A DNA stretch of 64,000 nucleotides from the NCBI RefSeq assembly GCF_003402535.2, contig NZ_AP025172.1, positions 1,364,001-1,428,000 of the forward strand, given 5' to 3'. The notes beneath the pieces are model-generated. The model made no database searches and had not been told where the DNA came from. It was given only the letters and a program-made list of their open reading frames with translations. The DNA is from Cupriavidus sp. P-10. GTDB taxonomy: Bacteria > Pseudomonadota > Gammaproteobacteria > Burkholderiales > Burkholderiaceae. The translations under genes were made by a program, and so were the position numbers. Shown here in pieces: positions 1 through 8,464 of this stretch (within the stretch, counting starts at the first letter, position 1; each line of letters begins with the position of its first letter).

Positions 1-327
1 GTGGGCTTCTCGGCCATCGGCATGTTCGCCGCGCTGGGACCGTTCCTCAGCGAACTGTTTCCCACCAACGTGCGCACGACCTGCATGGGCTTCGCCTACA
101 ACGTGGGCAAGTCAGTCGGCGCGGGCTCCGTCGTCGGCGTGGGCGTGCTGTCCACTCATATCGGCTTGGCCAATGCCATGGGCGCCTTCTGCCTCGCAGC
201 CTATGCGTTCGCGGTCTTCGGCATGCTGCTGCTGCCCGAGACCCGAGGTATTGCCATCGAGAACATCGGCACCGAGGACGACGGCGACACGGTCACGCTC
301 GCCAACCCGGCGCGCGCACCTTCCTGA
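1..327 (+). CDS. MFS transporter, C-terminal part (5' end outside window)
   Basis: The reading frame is open from the first base, so the gene begins upstream of the window. The 108 visible residues contain the end of a 12-helix major facilitator protein: the segment EYFPTNVRTTCMG-like (here SELFPTNVRTTCMGFAYN) is typical of the loop before the last helices in the metabolite:proton symporter branch, followed by two hydrophobic helices and a polar tail starting near LPETRG. It would sit in the inner membrane and move a small organic acid or aromatic compound; the substrate cannot be read from this part. The EthD and isomerase-like genes just downstream suggest a catabolic context. Confidence 0.8.
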   Translation: MGFSAIGMFAALGPFLSELFPTNVRTTCMGFAYNVGKSVGAGSVVGVGVLSTHIGLANAMGAFCLAAYAFAVFGMLLLPETRGIAIENIGTEDDGDTVTLANPARAPS

Positions 328-396
328 AGGGCATCGCACGATTGCCAGGTTCACAAGCCATTGACCATGGTTAATCCGACAACAAGGAGAATCCAC

Positions 397-738
397 GTGA
401 TTCGCATGCTGTACCTGCTGGTCAAGCCAGAAGGCATGACCGACGAAGCCTTCCGCGCTGAATGCCTGCGCCACTACGAGATGTCGCACGATGTGCCTGG
501 CCTGCACCGGTATGAGGTCCGCCTCGTCGCCGGGCAGCCGACCGACACCCATGTGCCTTTTTTCGACATCGGGCATGTGGACGCCATCGGCGAATGCTGG
601 TTCGAGAACGAAGCTGACTACGACCGCTACATGGCTTCCGACGTCCGCAAGGCGTGGTTCGAACACGGCAAGACCTTTATCGGCCGGCTCAAGCCATTTC
701 GCACCGCATCCGTCGCCGGCGCGAGGAGCGCTGGCTAG
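397..738 (+). CDS. EthD-domain protein
   Basis: Small cytoplasmic dimeric alpha/beta-barrel protein of about 113 residues. The N-terminal pattern [20 protein letters not shown] and the later [18 protein letters not shown] region match EthD proteins, which accompany oxidative degradation of ethers, aromatics and polyketides; the precise reaction is usually unknown. The GTG at 397 is chosen because an AAGGAG lies seven bases before it; an upstream ATG at 361 has no comparable site. It lies between a transporter end and a muconolactone-isomerase-like gene, so the three may form one catabolic operon. Confidence 0.75.
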   Translation: MIRMLYLLVKPEGMTDEAFRAECLRHYEMSHDVPGLHRYEVRLVAGQPTDTHVPFFDIGHVDAIGECWFENEADYDRYMASDVRKAWFEHGKTFIGRLKPFRTASVAGARSAG

Positions 739-831
739 GCACCGCCTTACCCGATTTAGCGCATAGGCTGAAGCCGGACCGGAGGCGGCCCGGTTCCAGC
801 CCCACTTACCTGGAACAGACAAGGAGACATC

Positions 832-1107
832 ATGCTTTACTGCGTTCAGATGGACGTGAAGATTCCCGACTCAGTCCCCGCAGACCGTGCCGAAGCCATC
901 AAGGCGGCGGAAAAGGCGCGGGCGATCGAAATGCAGAGGGCCGGAAAATGGCCACACCTCTGGCGCGTGGCGGGGCGCTACGCCAATATCAGCATCTTCG
1001 ATGTAGAAAGCCATGACGAGTTGCATGATCTGCTGTCATCACTACCCCTATTCCCCTACATGACCATCCAGGTCACGCCGCTGGCACGACATCCGTCTGC
1101 GATCTGA
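832..1107 (+). CDS. Muconolactone delta-isomerase-like protein
   Basis: A 91-residue protein with the features of the CatC/MIase family: an N-terminal strand starting MLYCVQMDVKIP, a helix rich in Ala, Lys and Glu (EAIKAAEKARAIEMQRAGKW), then LWRVAGRYANISIFDVES and a late LPLFPYMTIQVTPLARHPSAI segment. True CatC converts muconolactone to 3-oxoadipate enol-lactone in catechol breakdown. No catA or catB is nearby, so it may act on another lactone or be a paralogue of unknown substrate. AAGGAG precedes the ATG by seven bases. Confidence 0.8.
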   Translation: MLYCVQMDVKIPDSVPADRAEAIKAAEKARAIEMQRAGKWPHLWRVAGRYANISIFDVESHDELHDLLSSLPLFPYMTIQVTPLARHPSAI

Positions 1108-1583
1108 GCAGCGTCACCACTGAATCGAAATGACCCCTCTCCGGCGCTGGAAGGTTCGCGCCGGCAAGGCAATACCCGCTGGCGTTGTCACGCTAACGGC
1201 CCCCTCTGATCCGACATGGCGGACGACGCACGCCAAGGCTCCACGTTGCGGATCGGCCGGAATACCAGGTTTGGCCCATCGACCATTTCGCCAGACGCCG
1301 TCTGAAAAATGCACACCGCCAAGTCGCTCTGGTGCAGCTCCGAAAATGGACGCCTTGTTCCTTGTCTGTGATCGGAGCGTTCTTCCTGAGCCACGACAAG
1401 TGGGAGACAGTCACGGAACGCAGATCAGCCTTACTGAGAAAGGAGTTCCAAGACCTGCGCTCGCAGCCATGTCAAAGCAGGTCTTCATGGTTTGCGAGGA
1501 TGCCATCCCATCGCAAGCTTGTAGTGTTCGGTCGGAAACGGCAGCTCAAACATGTCGACAGACGGCGACACGTGTCGCAAAGC
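1108..1583. other. Gene-free, degenerate stretch
   Basis: No convincing gene. Overlapping short frames on both strands carry no recognisable domain and lack ribosome sites. The right part is probably the non-coding lead of the IS110-type remnant that begins at 1584. Confidence 0.4.
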
Positions 1584-1760
1584 ATGGAACACGATATCAC
1601 TTTGTATGTCGGGTTGGATGTGCATAAGGACTCGATCACGGTCGCCTACGCAATCGGCATGGGTGAGGTCGTCGTTCCGCGCCCATACCTGTATGCCGGG
1701 ATCCTGGTGTTTGCGACCATTGGCGTCTATGGCATGCGCCAGTCGTGGTTCGACCTGGTA
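1584..1760 (+). pseudogene. Chimeric remnant: IS110 transposase start fused to a TctA permease fragment
   Basis: The first 27 or so codons (from the ATG at 1584) give EHDITLYVGLDVHKDSITVA, the hallmark start of IS110-family transposases with the first acidic residue of the DEDD site. From about 1674 the same frame continues as PRPYLYAGILVFATIGVYG followed by MRQSWFDLV, which resembles the last part of TctA, the large membrane permease of tripartite tricarboxylate transporters. Neither protein is complete: over 90 percent of each is missing. The join is consistent with an IS110 element inserted in or recombined with a tctA gene, followed by deletion. TctA assignment rests on recalled family similarity only. 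Confidence 0.6.
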
Positions 1761-2298
1761 GGTGCCATTGGCATAGACAGCCGGCTCAGCGAAGGCACAC
1801 AGCAAGCCATCTCCGCGCCACGGCACCCTGTCACCTCTGCTAAGTCAGACCCGGCTGGCTTAGCACAACGGTGACTCCCTACTTGATGCCGATGCTGACC
1901 ACTACGCCAGGATGGAAGTCTCGCAAAGAGGCTAATCCCACCCTGCCAGCTCGCCGGTCTTGGACGCATGGGCCGCACAGCGTCTTCGAGCCAAGGCGCA
2001 TGCGCCTTGGCAAAGACCAGCATCGTCAAACCAAGCACGTCCGTCATATGCGAGGCATGCTCGAGATCGACGCCCCCTGCCGCCTGGTCATTGACATCCC
2101 GTTGCTCGAATACTGGTCGCCCAGACCATAGTGCGTTCCTGGGAGTGCCCGGTCGGGTCGAGCAGATGGCGTGCGACACTGCTAGCAATCCCACGGACAG
2201 GATAAAAATGGGAGCAGAGAAGTGGCGTTTAAACGACAATCAAGGATTCGCGGAATTTTTAAACGTCTGCCAGCCAAATTAAGCGACTGGAGCACGCC
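1761..2298. other. Degenerate stretch between the IS110 remnant and the Fic remnant
   Basis: Several overlapping frames exist, including one on the minus strand (1727-2239) with a signal-like start, but none shows a known family. The last 80 bases are AT-richer than the surroundings and probably hold the promoter of the Fic gene that starts at 2299. Confidence 0.35.
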
Positions 2299-3188
2299 TT
2301 GACGACAGAATGGATGGGATATAAGTGGCTCTCAGAGCACTATGACGTCACCCCAGTACAGGATTTTCAGATCACCAGCGAGATCGGCGCTGCTCGGCGC
2401 TCCGTGGTGACCGATGGCAGAACGCTTGAGACCTACCCGGCTGGTTCTCGCCAGGCGCCCACTCTGCAGGCCCACCTGACTTACGCACTCCGACAAGAGG
2501 GCGTCCATCTCGAATTCCTGGCGCGACTCTTTGATGTGCTCCCACAGGCGGAGTTGGCAGCATGGCTGAATAGTGAGCGTACCGGGCAGTATGCCAGACG
2601 GGTTGGATTTCTATATGAGTGGCTCACCGGTCGGCAGATCGCCGGCGTCGAGGCCGTGACCGGGGGCAACTACGTCGACGCGATCGACCCTGAGACCTAC
2701 TTTGCCGCAACGGCGCCAACTCGAAATGCTCGTTGGCGCGTACGGGACAATTAATGGCCACGTATGGCAACCTTTGTGAGTTCGCGCCAACCCGCCGGCT
2801 GTATCCGGATGGCGTCCAGTCGAACTTTGAGTTCGCAGGGTACGACGCGGCATTGCTGGCATGGCGTTACCCTGACCTGACTGTGCAGGTAGAGTATATG
2901 GCCGATGTCATCGACAGGACCATCAGGCAGGAGATGAGGACGGAGGCCGGGATTCTGCAGGAGTGGACGACCGCCAGGCGGATGGTGAAGGACATCATCG
3001 ACGGTCCTGACGCCGATATCGATCGGATCATCCGCTCGGTCAGGGACAACCAGGGTGCAGTCTCGAACAAGCTCCGAAAGGAATTCCCTGTTCTCGATAA
3101 TGCGGAAATCGTGGCAGATCTGGTCGGTGTTCTGAAAACCGCCTTCAAGAATTTCGATGGCGGATCCCCAACAAATGAGCTGACATAA
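2299..3188 (+). pseudogene. Fic-family protein with its catalytic centre deleted
   Basis: The first frame (TTG at 2299, GGAG six bases upstream) encodes a convincing Fic-family N-terminus: WMGYKWLSEHYDVTPVQ, then PTLQAHLTYALRQEGVHLEF and TGQYARRVGFLYEWLTGRQI, ending after RWRVRDN at 2754. The sequence then continues in another frame (about 2746 to 3188) as a Fic C-terminus: NFEFAGYDAALLAWRYPDL, EYMADVIDRTIRQEM and DNQGAVSNKLRKEF. The roughly 200 to 300 residues that should lie between, including the HPFxxGNGR loop that carries the AMP-transferase active site, are absent. So one deletion plus a frame change has removed the enzyme core. Two short proteins could still be made but would lack activity. 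Confidence 0.7.
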
Positions 3189-3242
3189 CGGTGCGACGAG
3201 GGGCCAAGGCTTTTCCTTAGAAATCGAGTTCATGCAGTTCCG

Positions 3243-3366
3243 CGGGAACGCCTGCACGCGGCGCGCTGCCGCGGGGTGCTGACGGTGCTGTATCTGGGCG
3301 GCTTGCGAGCGTCGGAACTGACCGCCACCCCCATGGGCGCATTCTTCTGCCGGCGCGATGCACAAG
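3243..3366 (+). pseudogene. Tyrosine recombinase fragment (copy 1)
   Basis: A 41-codon segment reads RERLHAARCRGVLTVLYLGG, continuing LRASELTATPMGAFFCRRDAQ. This is the catalytic-domain stretch around the first active-site Arg (LGGLRxSEL) of phage-type integrases. After that the frame diverges and no downstream His-x-x-Arg or Tyr motif follows. The same segment recurs at 8332-8449, so both are relics of one integrase type. Confidence 0.65.
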
Positions 3367-3576
3367 GTCCTTCTCCCTTGGCTGCCCAACCCCTTTTCGG
3401 ATCCGTCCTTGGGCAGCCGTCGCAGCGCAGACGGCGAGCGGTTAACAGTCGCGCGGCCCTTCTCAGTGTTTCCCCGAGATTGTGTTGACATGCACTTCGC
3501 GGAATAATCGCGCCCTCAGCCACCATCACGCACGATGCAGAAAGGGGTTGTTGCCTAGCGAATGAAAGGAGTTCAC

Positions 3577-3837
3577 ATGTTTTGCTTCGAGTATGGAAAA
3601 AATAATGTCTATGCGCAGCTTGGCTTCGCAGACGCCGAAGAAATCCCGCTGAAAGCGAACATCGTGAAAGACATCACCGACCGCATCAAAGTGAGCGGGC
3701 TCCGGTTGTCGGAGGCCGCCACCCTGATTGACACCCCGCAATCCGATCTGCTCCTGGCACTGTGCGGGAAATTCCAGTCCTTCCGCGCAGCCGAACTGCG
3801 CAACTGGCGGGATCGGCTAAGCCTTCCCTTGCGGTGA
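3577..3837 (+). CDS. XRE/HTH_37-like DNA-binding protein, orphan antitoxin-type
   Basis: About 86 residues. The region NNVYAQLGFADAEE followed by KANIVKDITDRIKVSGLRLS and EAATLIDTPQSDL parallels HTH_37 antitoxins of HigA/MqsA-like modules, where a helix-turn-helix follows the DAEEMLxK motif. Conserved positions differ (for instance EIPLK instead of EMLAK) and the usual C-terminal extension is changed, so it may be a diverged or decaying copy. AAAGGAG lies five bases before the ATG at 3577, which is why that ATG is preferred to 3562. No toxin partner is adjacent. Confidence 0.55.
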   Translation: MFCFEYGKNNVYAQLGFADAEEIPLKANIVKDITDRIKVSGLRLSEAATLIDTPQSDLLLALCGKFQSFRAAELRNWRDRLSLPLR

Positions 3838-3855
3838 TTTAAGCCGCTGATCGGA

Positions 3856-3900
3856 CGGGTCCGTCTTGCCGCTCTTGCCGGTCACCTCCAGCCAACAACG
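3856..3900 (-). pseudogene. Tyrosine recombinase fragment (copy 2, inverted)
   Basis: Read on the minus strand this piece gives RCWLEVTGKSGKTDP, matching the WLEVTGKGGKTR segment that in the intact integrase type directly follows the FFCRRDAQ motif seen in copies 1 and 3. It lies in a 330-base stretch otherwise empty of genes. Confidence 0.5.
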
Positions 3901-4173
3901 CCCGATGCCCTAGGCACGGAACGCTGCCAGGGTGCATCGCGCTGGGTGGCGATACCAAGCGATGTTGGTGACCTGGTGAAGGGGAGCAGTCGGCTATCTG
4001 CAGTCCCCGCTATTTCTCGGTTCCCAACGCGATCCGGTGCCGCACCTGCGTGGCTTCATGGCGCGCATCTCGTCGCCCCGCTCTGATATCGCCGAGAAAA
4101 CGCGCCTAGATCGGGGCAATCCTTGCCGATAGGTCTGGACTAAGCTAGACTAAGTCCGTCAGGGAGAAAAGCC

Positions 4174-4410
4174 ATGCAGACAGTGAACATCCATGAGGCC
4201 AAGACGCACCTTTCCCGCCTCATCGAAGAGGTGGTGGAAGGCCAAGAGGTCGTGATTGCGAAGGCGGGCAAGCCTGTGGTCCGGATGGTGCCGTACGTCC
4301 AGTCAAAGAGCCCACGGCGCCTCGGCGGGCTGAAGGGCAAGATCCGCACGACAGACGACTTCGACGCCCCGCTTCCGGATGAATTGCTGGCAGCATTCGA
4401 AGGAAGGTAA
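4174..4410 (+). CDS. Phd/YefM-type antitoxin
   Basis: A 78-residue protein starting MQTVNIHEAKTHLSRLIEEV, the standard Phd/YefM fold that dimerises, binds its own promoter and neutralises a toxin through an unfolded tail. The tail here is KGKIRTTDDFDAPLPDELLA, typical for antitoxins paired with PIN toxins. The stop overlaps the next start by one base (TAATG), so the pair is translationally coupled. The promoter probably contains the imperfect direct repeat GGACTAAGCTAGACTAAGTC at about 4137-4156, a likely self-operator. Confidence 0.9.
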   Translation: MQTVNIHEAKTHLSRLIEEVVEGQEVVIAKAGKPVVRMVPYVQSKSPRRLGGLKGKIRTTDDFDAPLPDELLAAFEGR

Positions 4411-4787
4411 TGCGCATCCTTCTCGATACCCATGTTTTCATCTGGGCGGTCACGAATGACCCGAAGTTGAGCAAGACCGCGGAGCGACTGATCCTGGATG
4501 CCGAGGAGGTCTTCATCAGTGCAGCCAGCATCTGGGAGATCTCCATCAAGGCGGGCCTCGACAAGATCGAGGTCGATGTCGACGAACTCATCGCTGAAAT
4601 TGCCGCCGCAGGCTTTCGCGAGCTTCCTGTGACGAACTCGCATGCAGCCGCAGTGCGTCATCTGCCAACCCACCATCGAGATCCATTTGATCGGCTGCTG
4701 ATCGCCCAGGCAATCATCGAACCATTGCGACTGCTATCGGCAGACGAACACGTCTGGAAGTATTCCGACCTCGTCATTCGGATTTAA
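4410..4787 (+). CDS. vapC: VapC-type PIN-domain ribonuclease toxin
   Basis: A 125-residue PIN protein. It starts RILLDTHVFIWAV, with the first catalytic Asp, then SAASIWEISIK with the conserved Glu, and HHRDPFDRLLIAQA with two further Asp residues: the complete Mg-binding set of VapC toxins that cut RNA, often initiator tRNA. It overlaps the Phd-type antitoxin by one base. Such modules are common on mobile islands, which fits the integrase debris on both sides. Confidence 0.9.
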   Translation: MRILLDTHVFIWAVTNDPKLSKTAERLILDAEEVFISAASIWEISIKAGLDKIEVDVDELIAEIAAAGFRELPVTNSHAAAVRHLPTHHRDPFDRLLIAQAIIEPLRLLSADEHVWKYSDLVIRI

Positions 4788-5053
4788 GGTCCACAGAAAC
4801 TCCGGCAGTGACGGCATGTAAGCGGACATGTTTCCCGGCCCACTACTCTGGCCGACTACGCCTGGCAGCCGGGGGCGGCCCGATTCGACCGCTCCTCCAG
4901 CTCGGCCAGTTTCTTGAAAATACGACACCTACTCATGGAACAGCTCCCGCGTCCAAATTCAGACGGCGCGGGCGGGCAGCAACCGCGCCACGGCCAGCGC
5001 CACCCGCATCGCCGCCGCCGATGATCTTCCGACGCCACCGCCTGGCTCGCGCG

Positions 5054-5204
5054 CTACGCGAGCAGGTCCAAGGACAGTGGCTTGCCGAGCTGCAGGACCG
5101 CCCACAGAATCAGTTGCTCGACCTCGCGCCGGTAGGCGGTCGGGGTCGCCGCGCTGTCGGCATACGAGCGCTTTCTGTCCGACCCGCAACCGACCGCGCG
5201 CTGG
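5054..5204. pseudogene. Two integrase fragments in opposite orientation
   Basis: Minus-strand bases 5158-5054 read DSAATPTAYRREVEQLILWA followed by VLQLGKPLSLDLLA and a stop, the SAM-like core-binding part of a tyrosine recombinase. Plus-strand bases 5163-5204 read YERFLSDPQPTARW, which in the intact family lies about 30 residues earlier on the same strand. An inversion breakpoint therefore lies at about 5159-5162. The rest of 4788-5403 shows no gene; the last 60 bases lead into the cyclase gene. Confidence 0.55.
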
Positions 5205-5403
5205 AGGCTTGCCGGCGGCCTGACCACGACCGAGCGCTTTTCGCACGACGCTTAACTCTGATATTTTGAAGCCTTAGTTGGCTTCCATGGGGATATGCCC
5301 GGGTACGGATTGACGCCGACAAACTATGGTTCAAGGTAGTCACGGTCTTCTGACGAAATCGGGCACGCGCTCGTCGCGGTGCCCGAGACGCGAGAGGTGA
5401 AGC

Positions 5404-6672
5404 ATGGCTACCATTCACCCACGGCATTTCTCCACCCCCATGGAACTCCGGGTGCGAGATGTCACGCTTTCTGTGAGCGACGATTTCCAGACCCAGCGGG
5501 ACAAGCTCGCGCGCATCATGCTGGACGCGATGTACCAGTTCGTGGGCCTGCTGGATGCGCACGGCACGATGCTCGAAATCAACCGTGCCGCGCTAGAGGC
5601 GATTGGCATACGGATGGACGACATTCGAGGCAAGCCGTTCTGGGAGGCCCGCTGGTGGGTGGGCTCGCCAGAGACCCAGGTGTTGCTGCGAGAAATGATC
5701 CAACGCGCAAGCCAGGGCGAATTTGTCCGGTGCGACTTCGAAAACTATGTCCAGGCCAAGGGCGAGGGCAAGGAGACGATCATTGTCGACTTCTCGCTGC
5801 TGCCGATCAGGGATTCGAACGGAAACGTTGTATTCCTGCTCCCGGAAGGGCGCAACATCACCGAGAAGAAGCGCGCAGAAGCCGCGCTGGCACGGAAGAA
5901 CGAGGAACTGCAGGCAAGCTGGGAATTGATCCGCCGCCAGCACGACGAGCTCCAGAGCCTCTACGACAGGCTTCTGGCCGAGCAGGCATTGTCGGAGCGG
6001 CTGCTGCTCAATCTGCTGCCCTGCTCGATCGCTGAACGGCTGAAAACGCGTCCTGATCTTGTCGCCAGCGGCGATCCGGAACTCATCGCCGACAGCTTTC
6101 CGGACGTGACGGTCCTCTTCGCGGACATCGTGGCCTTCACGCGGTTTTCAGCGGGCATGAGCCCCGAGCAGCTGGTGGCCGTCCTCAATGAGATCTTCAC
6201 CGAGTTTGACACCGTTGCCGACCTCCGCGGCCTCGAGAAGATCAAAACCATCGGTGACGCCTACATGGCGGCCGCGGGGCTGCCGGAGCCGGCACCTGAT
6301 CACGCGGTGCGGGCAGCGCAGATGGCGTTGGACATGACCGAGGCCTTCATGCACTTTAACCAACGCACCGGCTTCAACCTGCAGCTGCGCATTGGCATCC
6401 ATAGCGGACCAGTGGTCGCCGGTGTCATCGGCAAGCGCAAGTTCATCTACGACTTGTGGGGTGCCGCGGTCAACATCGCGAGCCGGATGGAGTCCCACGG
6501 CGTGGCCGGACGGGTGCAGGTCACCGACGCGACCAGGCGCCTGCTGGGCGAGTCGTTCCTGTTCGAAGAGCGCGGCGCGATCGAGGCGAAAGGGATCGGC
6601 ACGCTGCAAACCTGGTTCCTGACGGGCCGCAACCCTGCTTGCCGGGCTGGGGGCAATGGCCACGTGACGTAA
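5404..6672 (+). CDS. PAS-domain class III adenylate/guanylate cyclase
   Basis: A 422-residue soluble signalling enzyme. Residues about 35-160 form a PAS domain (MYQFVGLLDAHGTMLEINRA) ending in a coiled-coil helix (about 160-210, AEAALARKNEELQASWELIR). The catalytic domain follows from about 230: VTVLFADIVAFTRFSAGMSP holds the first metal-binding Asp pair, IKTIGDAYMAAAGLP the second Asp, and the later DLWGAAVNIASRM region the transition-state Asn and Arg. It should make cAMP or cGMP in response to a ligand or redox cue at the PAS domain. A GAGAGGTGA precedes the start. A strong hairpin follows, so it is a single-gene unit inside the decayed island. Confidence 0.9.
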   Translation: MATIHPRHFSTPMELRVRDVTLSVSDDFQTQRDKLARIMLDAMYQFVGLLDAHGTMLEINRAALEAIGIRMDDIRGKPFWEARWWVGSPETQVLLREMIQRASQGEFVRCDFENYVQAKGEGKETIIVDFSLLPIRDSNGNVVFLLPEGRNITEKKRAEAALARKNEELQASWELIRRQHDELQSLYDRLLAEQALSERLLLNLLPCSIAERLKTRPDLVASGDPELIADSFPDVTVLFADIVAFTRFSAGMSPEQLVAVLNEIFTEFDTVADLRGLEKIKTIGDAYMAAAGLPEPAPDHAVRAAQMALDMTEAFMHFNQRTGFNLQLRIGIHSGPVVAGVIGKRKFIYDLWGAAVNIASRMESHGVAGRVQVTDATRRLLGESFLFEERGAIEAKGIGTLQTWFLTGRNPACRAGGNGHVT

Positions 6673-6680
6673 GGCGAAAG

Positions 6681-6714
6681 GCAAGATAGCCCTCACTCCA
6701 GAGGGCTATCTTGC
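6681..6714 (+). terminator. Perfect 14-bp hairpin after the cyclase gene
   Basis: GCAAGATAGCCCTC at 6681-6694 and its exact complement at 6701-6714 enclose a six-base loop. It starts eight bases after the stop codon. The right arm ends TCTTGC and no long T run follows, so termination strength is uncertain. Confidence 0.6.
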
Positions 6715-6849
6715 TGTCGAGTCGCCCTGAACCGTCGATCAGCCAGCGAAATTCGTGCCCGCGAAGTCCCAGGATTTTCTGGTTATTGGGGTGGCTTTTA
6801 CCTTGGTGCAATATGCGACGGTTCGCCAACCCAAGCGCTGCGGGCACGC

Positions 6850-6957
6850 CTTGTCACTCCAGGTCGACGATGATCGTTCCGTATGGTGACCGCGTGCGAT
6901 CGCCCAGTCATCGATACCGACGAACCGCGACTGTGGTTTGCGCTTGCGATACTGCAC
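6850..6957 (-). pseudogene. ISL3-family transposase remnant
   Basis: Minus-strand reading gives KRKPQSRFVGIDDWAIARGH and, after a one-base frame shift, YGTIIVDLE and a stop. FVGIDDWAxRRGHRYGTIxVDLE is the first conserved block (first catalytic Asp) of ISL3 transposases. Nothing else of the element is seen, and the rest of 6715-7108 holds no gene apart from the likely ilvE promoter. Confidence 0.5.
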
Positions 6958-7108
6958 CGCACCATCGAGTTACACTTCAGCCCATGCACCGGATGGGAGG
7001 GAAGCGTTGGGCCTTACCGCCACTTGCCTCCTTTTATCCCGGGACTGACTTGCATGTATTGCATAGGACATTTGGAATCCCTAGCCTAAGACGAAGAGAC
7101 ACAGAAAC

Positions 7109-8203
7109 ATGAGCGCCGACAAACAATTGCAGTTCACCGTGGAGCGTCACCCCAACCCCACACCGGCCGACAAGATCGCGGCCGCGCTGGTCGACCCTAC
7201 CTTCGGACGCGTGTTCACCGACCACATGGTCACAATCCGCTGGACCGAGGGGCGCGGCTGGCATGACGCCAAGGTGGAAGCGCGCCGTCCATTCCAGATC
7301 GACCCGGCCTGCGCCGTCCTGCACTATGCGCAGGAAATCTTCGAAGGCATGAAGGCCTATCGCGGCGCTGATGGCAAGATCTCGCTGTTCCGCCCGCAGG
7401 AGAACGCCAAGCGCTTCCGCGCCTCCGCCGCCCGCATGTCAATGGCCGACCTGCCGGAAGCCGATTTCCTCCGCGCCGTCGAAGCGCTGGTAGACATCGA
7501 CCGCGACTGGATCCCGGGCGGCGACGGCAGCCTGTACCTGCGCCCGTTTATGTTTGCTACGGAGACCTTCCTCGGCGTGCGCGCCGCGGCCGAGTATGTG
7601 TTCTGCGTGATCGCCTGCCCGGTCGGCCCGTACTTCAAGGGCGGCAAGTCGGCGGTCACGGTGTGGGTGTCGGACCAGTACACGCGTGCTGCGCCTGGCG
7701 GCACCGGGGCAGCGAAGTGCGGCGGCAACTATGCGGCCAGCCTGATCGCGCAGACGGAGGCATCGCAGAAAGGCTGCGACCAGGTGGTCTTCCTTGACGC
7801 CGCTGAACACCGCTGGATCGAGGAACTCGGCGGCATGAACGTGTTCTTCGTCATGGAGGACGGCTCGCTGCTGACGCCGCCGCTGTCCGGCACGATCCTG
7901 CCCGGCATCACGCGCGCATCCATCATCGAACTGGCCCGCCGCGAAGGCATCAAGGTGTCGGAAACCCCGTACGCGTTCGACGCATGGCAGGCTGATGCCA
8001 ACAGCGGCCGCGTCAAGGAAACGTTCGCCTGCGGCACCGCCGCCGTGGTGACTGCCATCGGCAACGTACGCCATGCCGGCGGTGAATTCACGATCGGCAA
8101 CGGCGGCGAAGGCGAAGTCACCCGCCGCCTCCGTACGCTGCTGACCGGCATCCAGCGCGGCAAGGAGCCAGACACCCTCGGCTGGGTCCACTACGTCGCC
8201 TGA
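7109..8203 (+). CDS. ilvE: Branched-chain amino acid aminotransferase
   Basis: A 364-residue class IV PLP aminotransferase of the longer bacterial/eukaryotic type. It reversibly transfers the amino group between Glu and the keto acids of Leu, Ile and Val in the cytoplasm. The PLP lysine is Lys203 in GAAKCGGNYAAS; EELGGMNVFFV and the late CGTAAVVTAIG are the other class signatures, and HYAQEIFEGMKAYR lines the cofactor pocket. Length and motifs are intact, so this is a working gene amid decayed DNA. A GC-rich hairpin follows. It may be a second copy, since the primary ilvE usually lies elsewhere. Confidence 0.93.
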   Translation: MSADKQLQFTVERHPNPTPADKIAAALVDPTFGRVFTDHMVTIRWTEGRGWHDAKVEARRPFQIDPACAVLHYAQEIFEGMKAYRGADGKISLFRPQENAKRFRASAARMSMADLPEADFLRAVEALVDIDRDWIPGGDGSLYLRPFMFATETFLGVRAAAEYVFCVIACPVGPYFKGGKSAVTVWVSDQYTRAAPGGTGAAKCGGNYAASLIAQTEASQKGCDQVVFLDAAEHRWIEELGGMNVFFVMEDGSLLTPPLSGTILPGITRASIIELARREGIKVSETPYAFDAWQADANSGRVKETFACGTAAVVTAIGNVRHAGGEFTIGNGGEGEVTRRLRTLLTGIQRGKEPDTLGWVHYVA

Positions 8204-8210
8204 GCCCGGC

Positions 8211-8239
8211 GCCCTGCCCCGGGTTGACCGGGTCAGGGC
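8211..8239 (+). terminator. Hairpin after ilvE
   Basis: GCCCTGCCCCGG and CCGGGTCAGGGC pair with one mismatch around a short loop, eight bases after the ilvE stop. No clear T tract follows. Confidence 0.45.
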
Positions 8240-8331
8240 CGTGACAGCGCCTGTCAGGCGTGGTCTTGCTGGTGTCCTCAACAGCGAGGTGTTGCGATGA
8301 AGCGAAGCGCGCAGTGCCGACCGAGACCGCT

Positions 8332-8449
8332 CGGGAGCGCCTGCACACAGCACGCTGCCGCTGGGTGCTGCCCGTGCGCTATCTGGGCGGACTGCGGGCG
8401 TCGGAGCTGACCGCGACCACCATGGGGGCGTTCTCGGCGCGCGTCAAGG
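8332..8449 (+). pseudogene. Tyrosine recombinase fragment (copy 3), left of the IS3 element
   Basis: Reads RERLHTARCRWVLPVRYLGG and LRASELTATTMGAF up to 8433, then degenerates to the IS end at 8450. The bases before it (about 8289 on) give DEAKRAVPTETA, also integrase-like, so this copy is longer than copy 1. Its continuation lies on the other side of the IS at 10104. Confidence 0.65.
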
Positions 8450-8464
8450 TAGATGTCGCCTCAT

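Noticed and set aside
1727..2239. A minus-strand frame of 170 codons with a signal-like start
   Set aside because: No family match, no ribosome site, and it overlaps the IS110/TctA remnant; left as unresolved degenerate DNA.
4959..5246. Minus-strand frame of 95 codons
   Set aside because: Out of frame with the integrase fragment that is recognisable in the same DNA; Arg/Ala-rich composition artefact.
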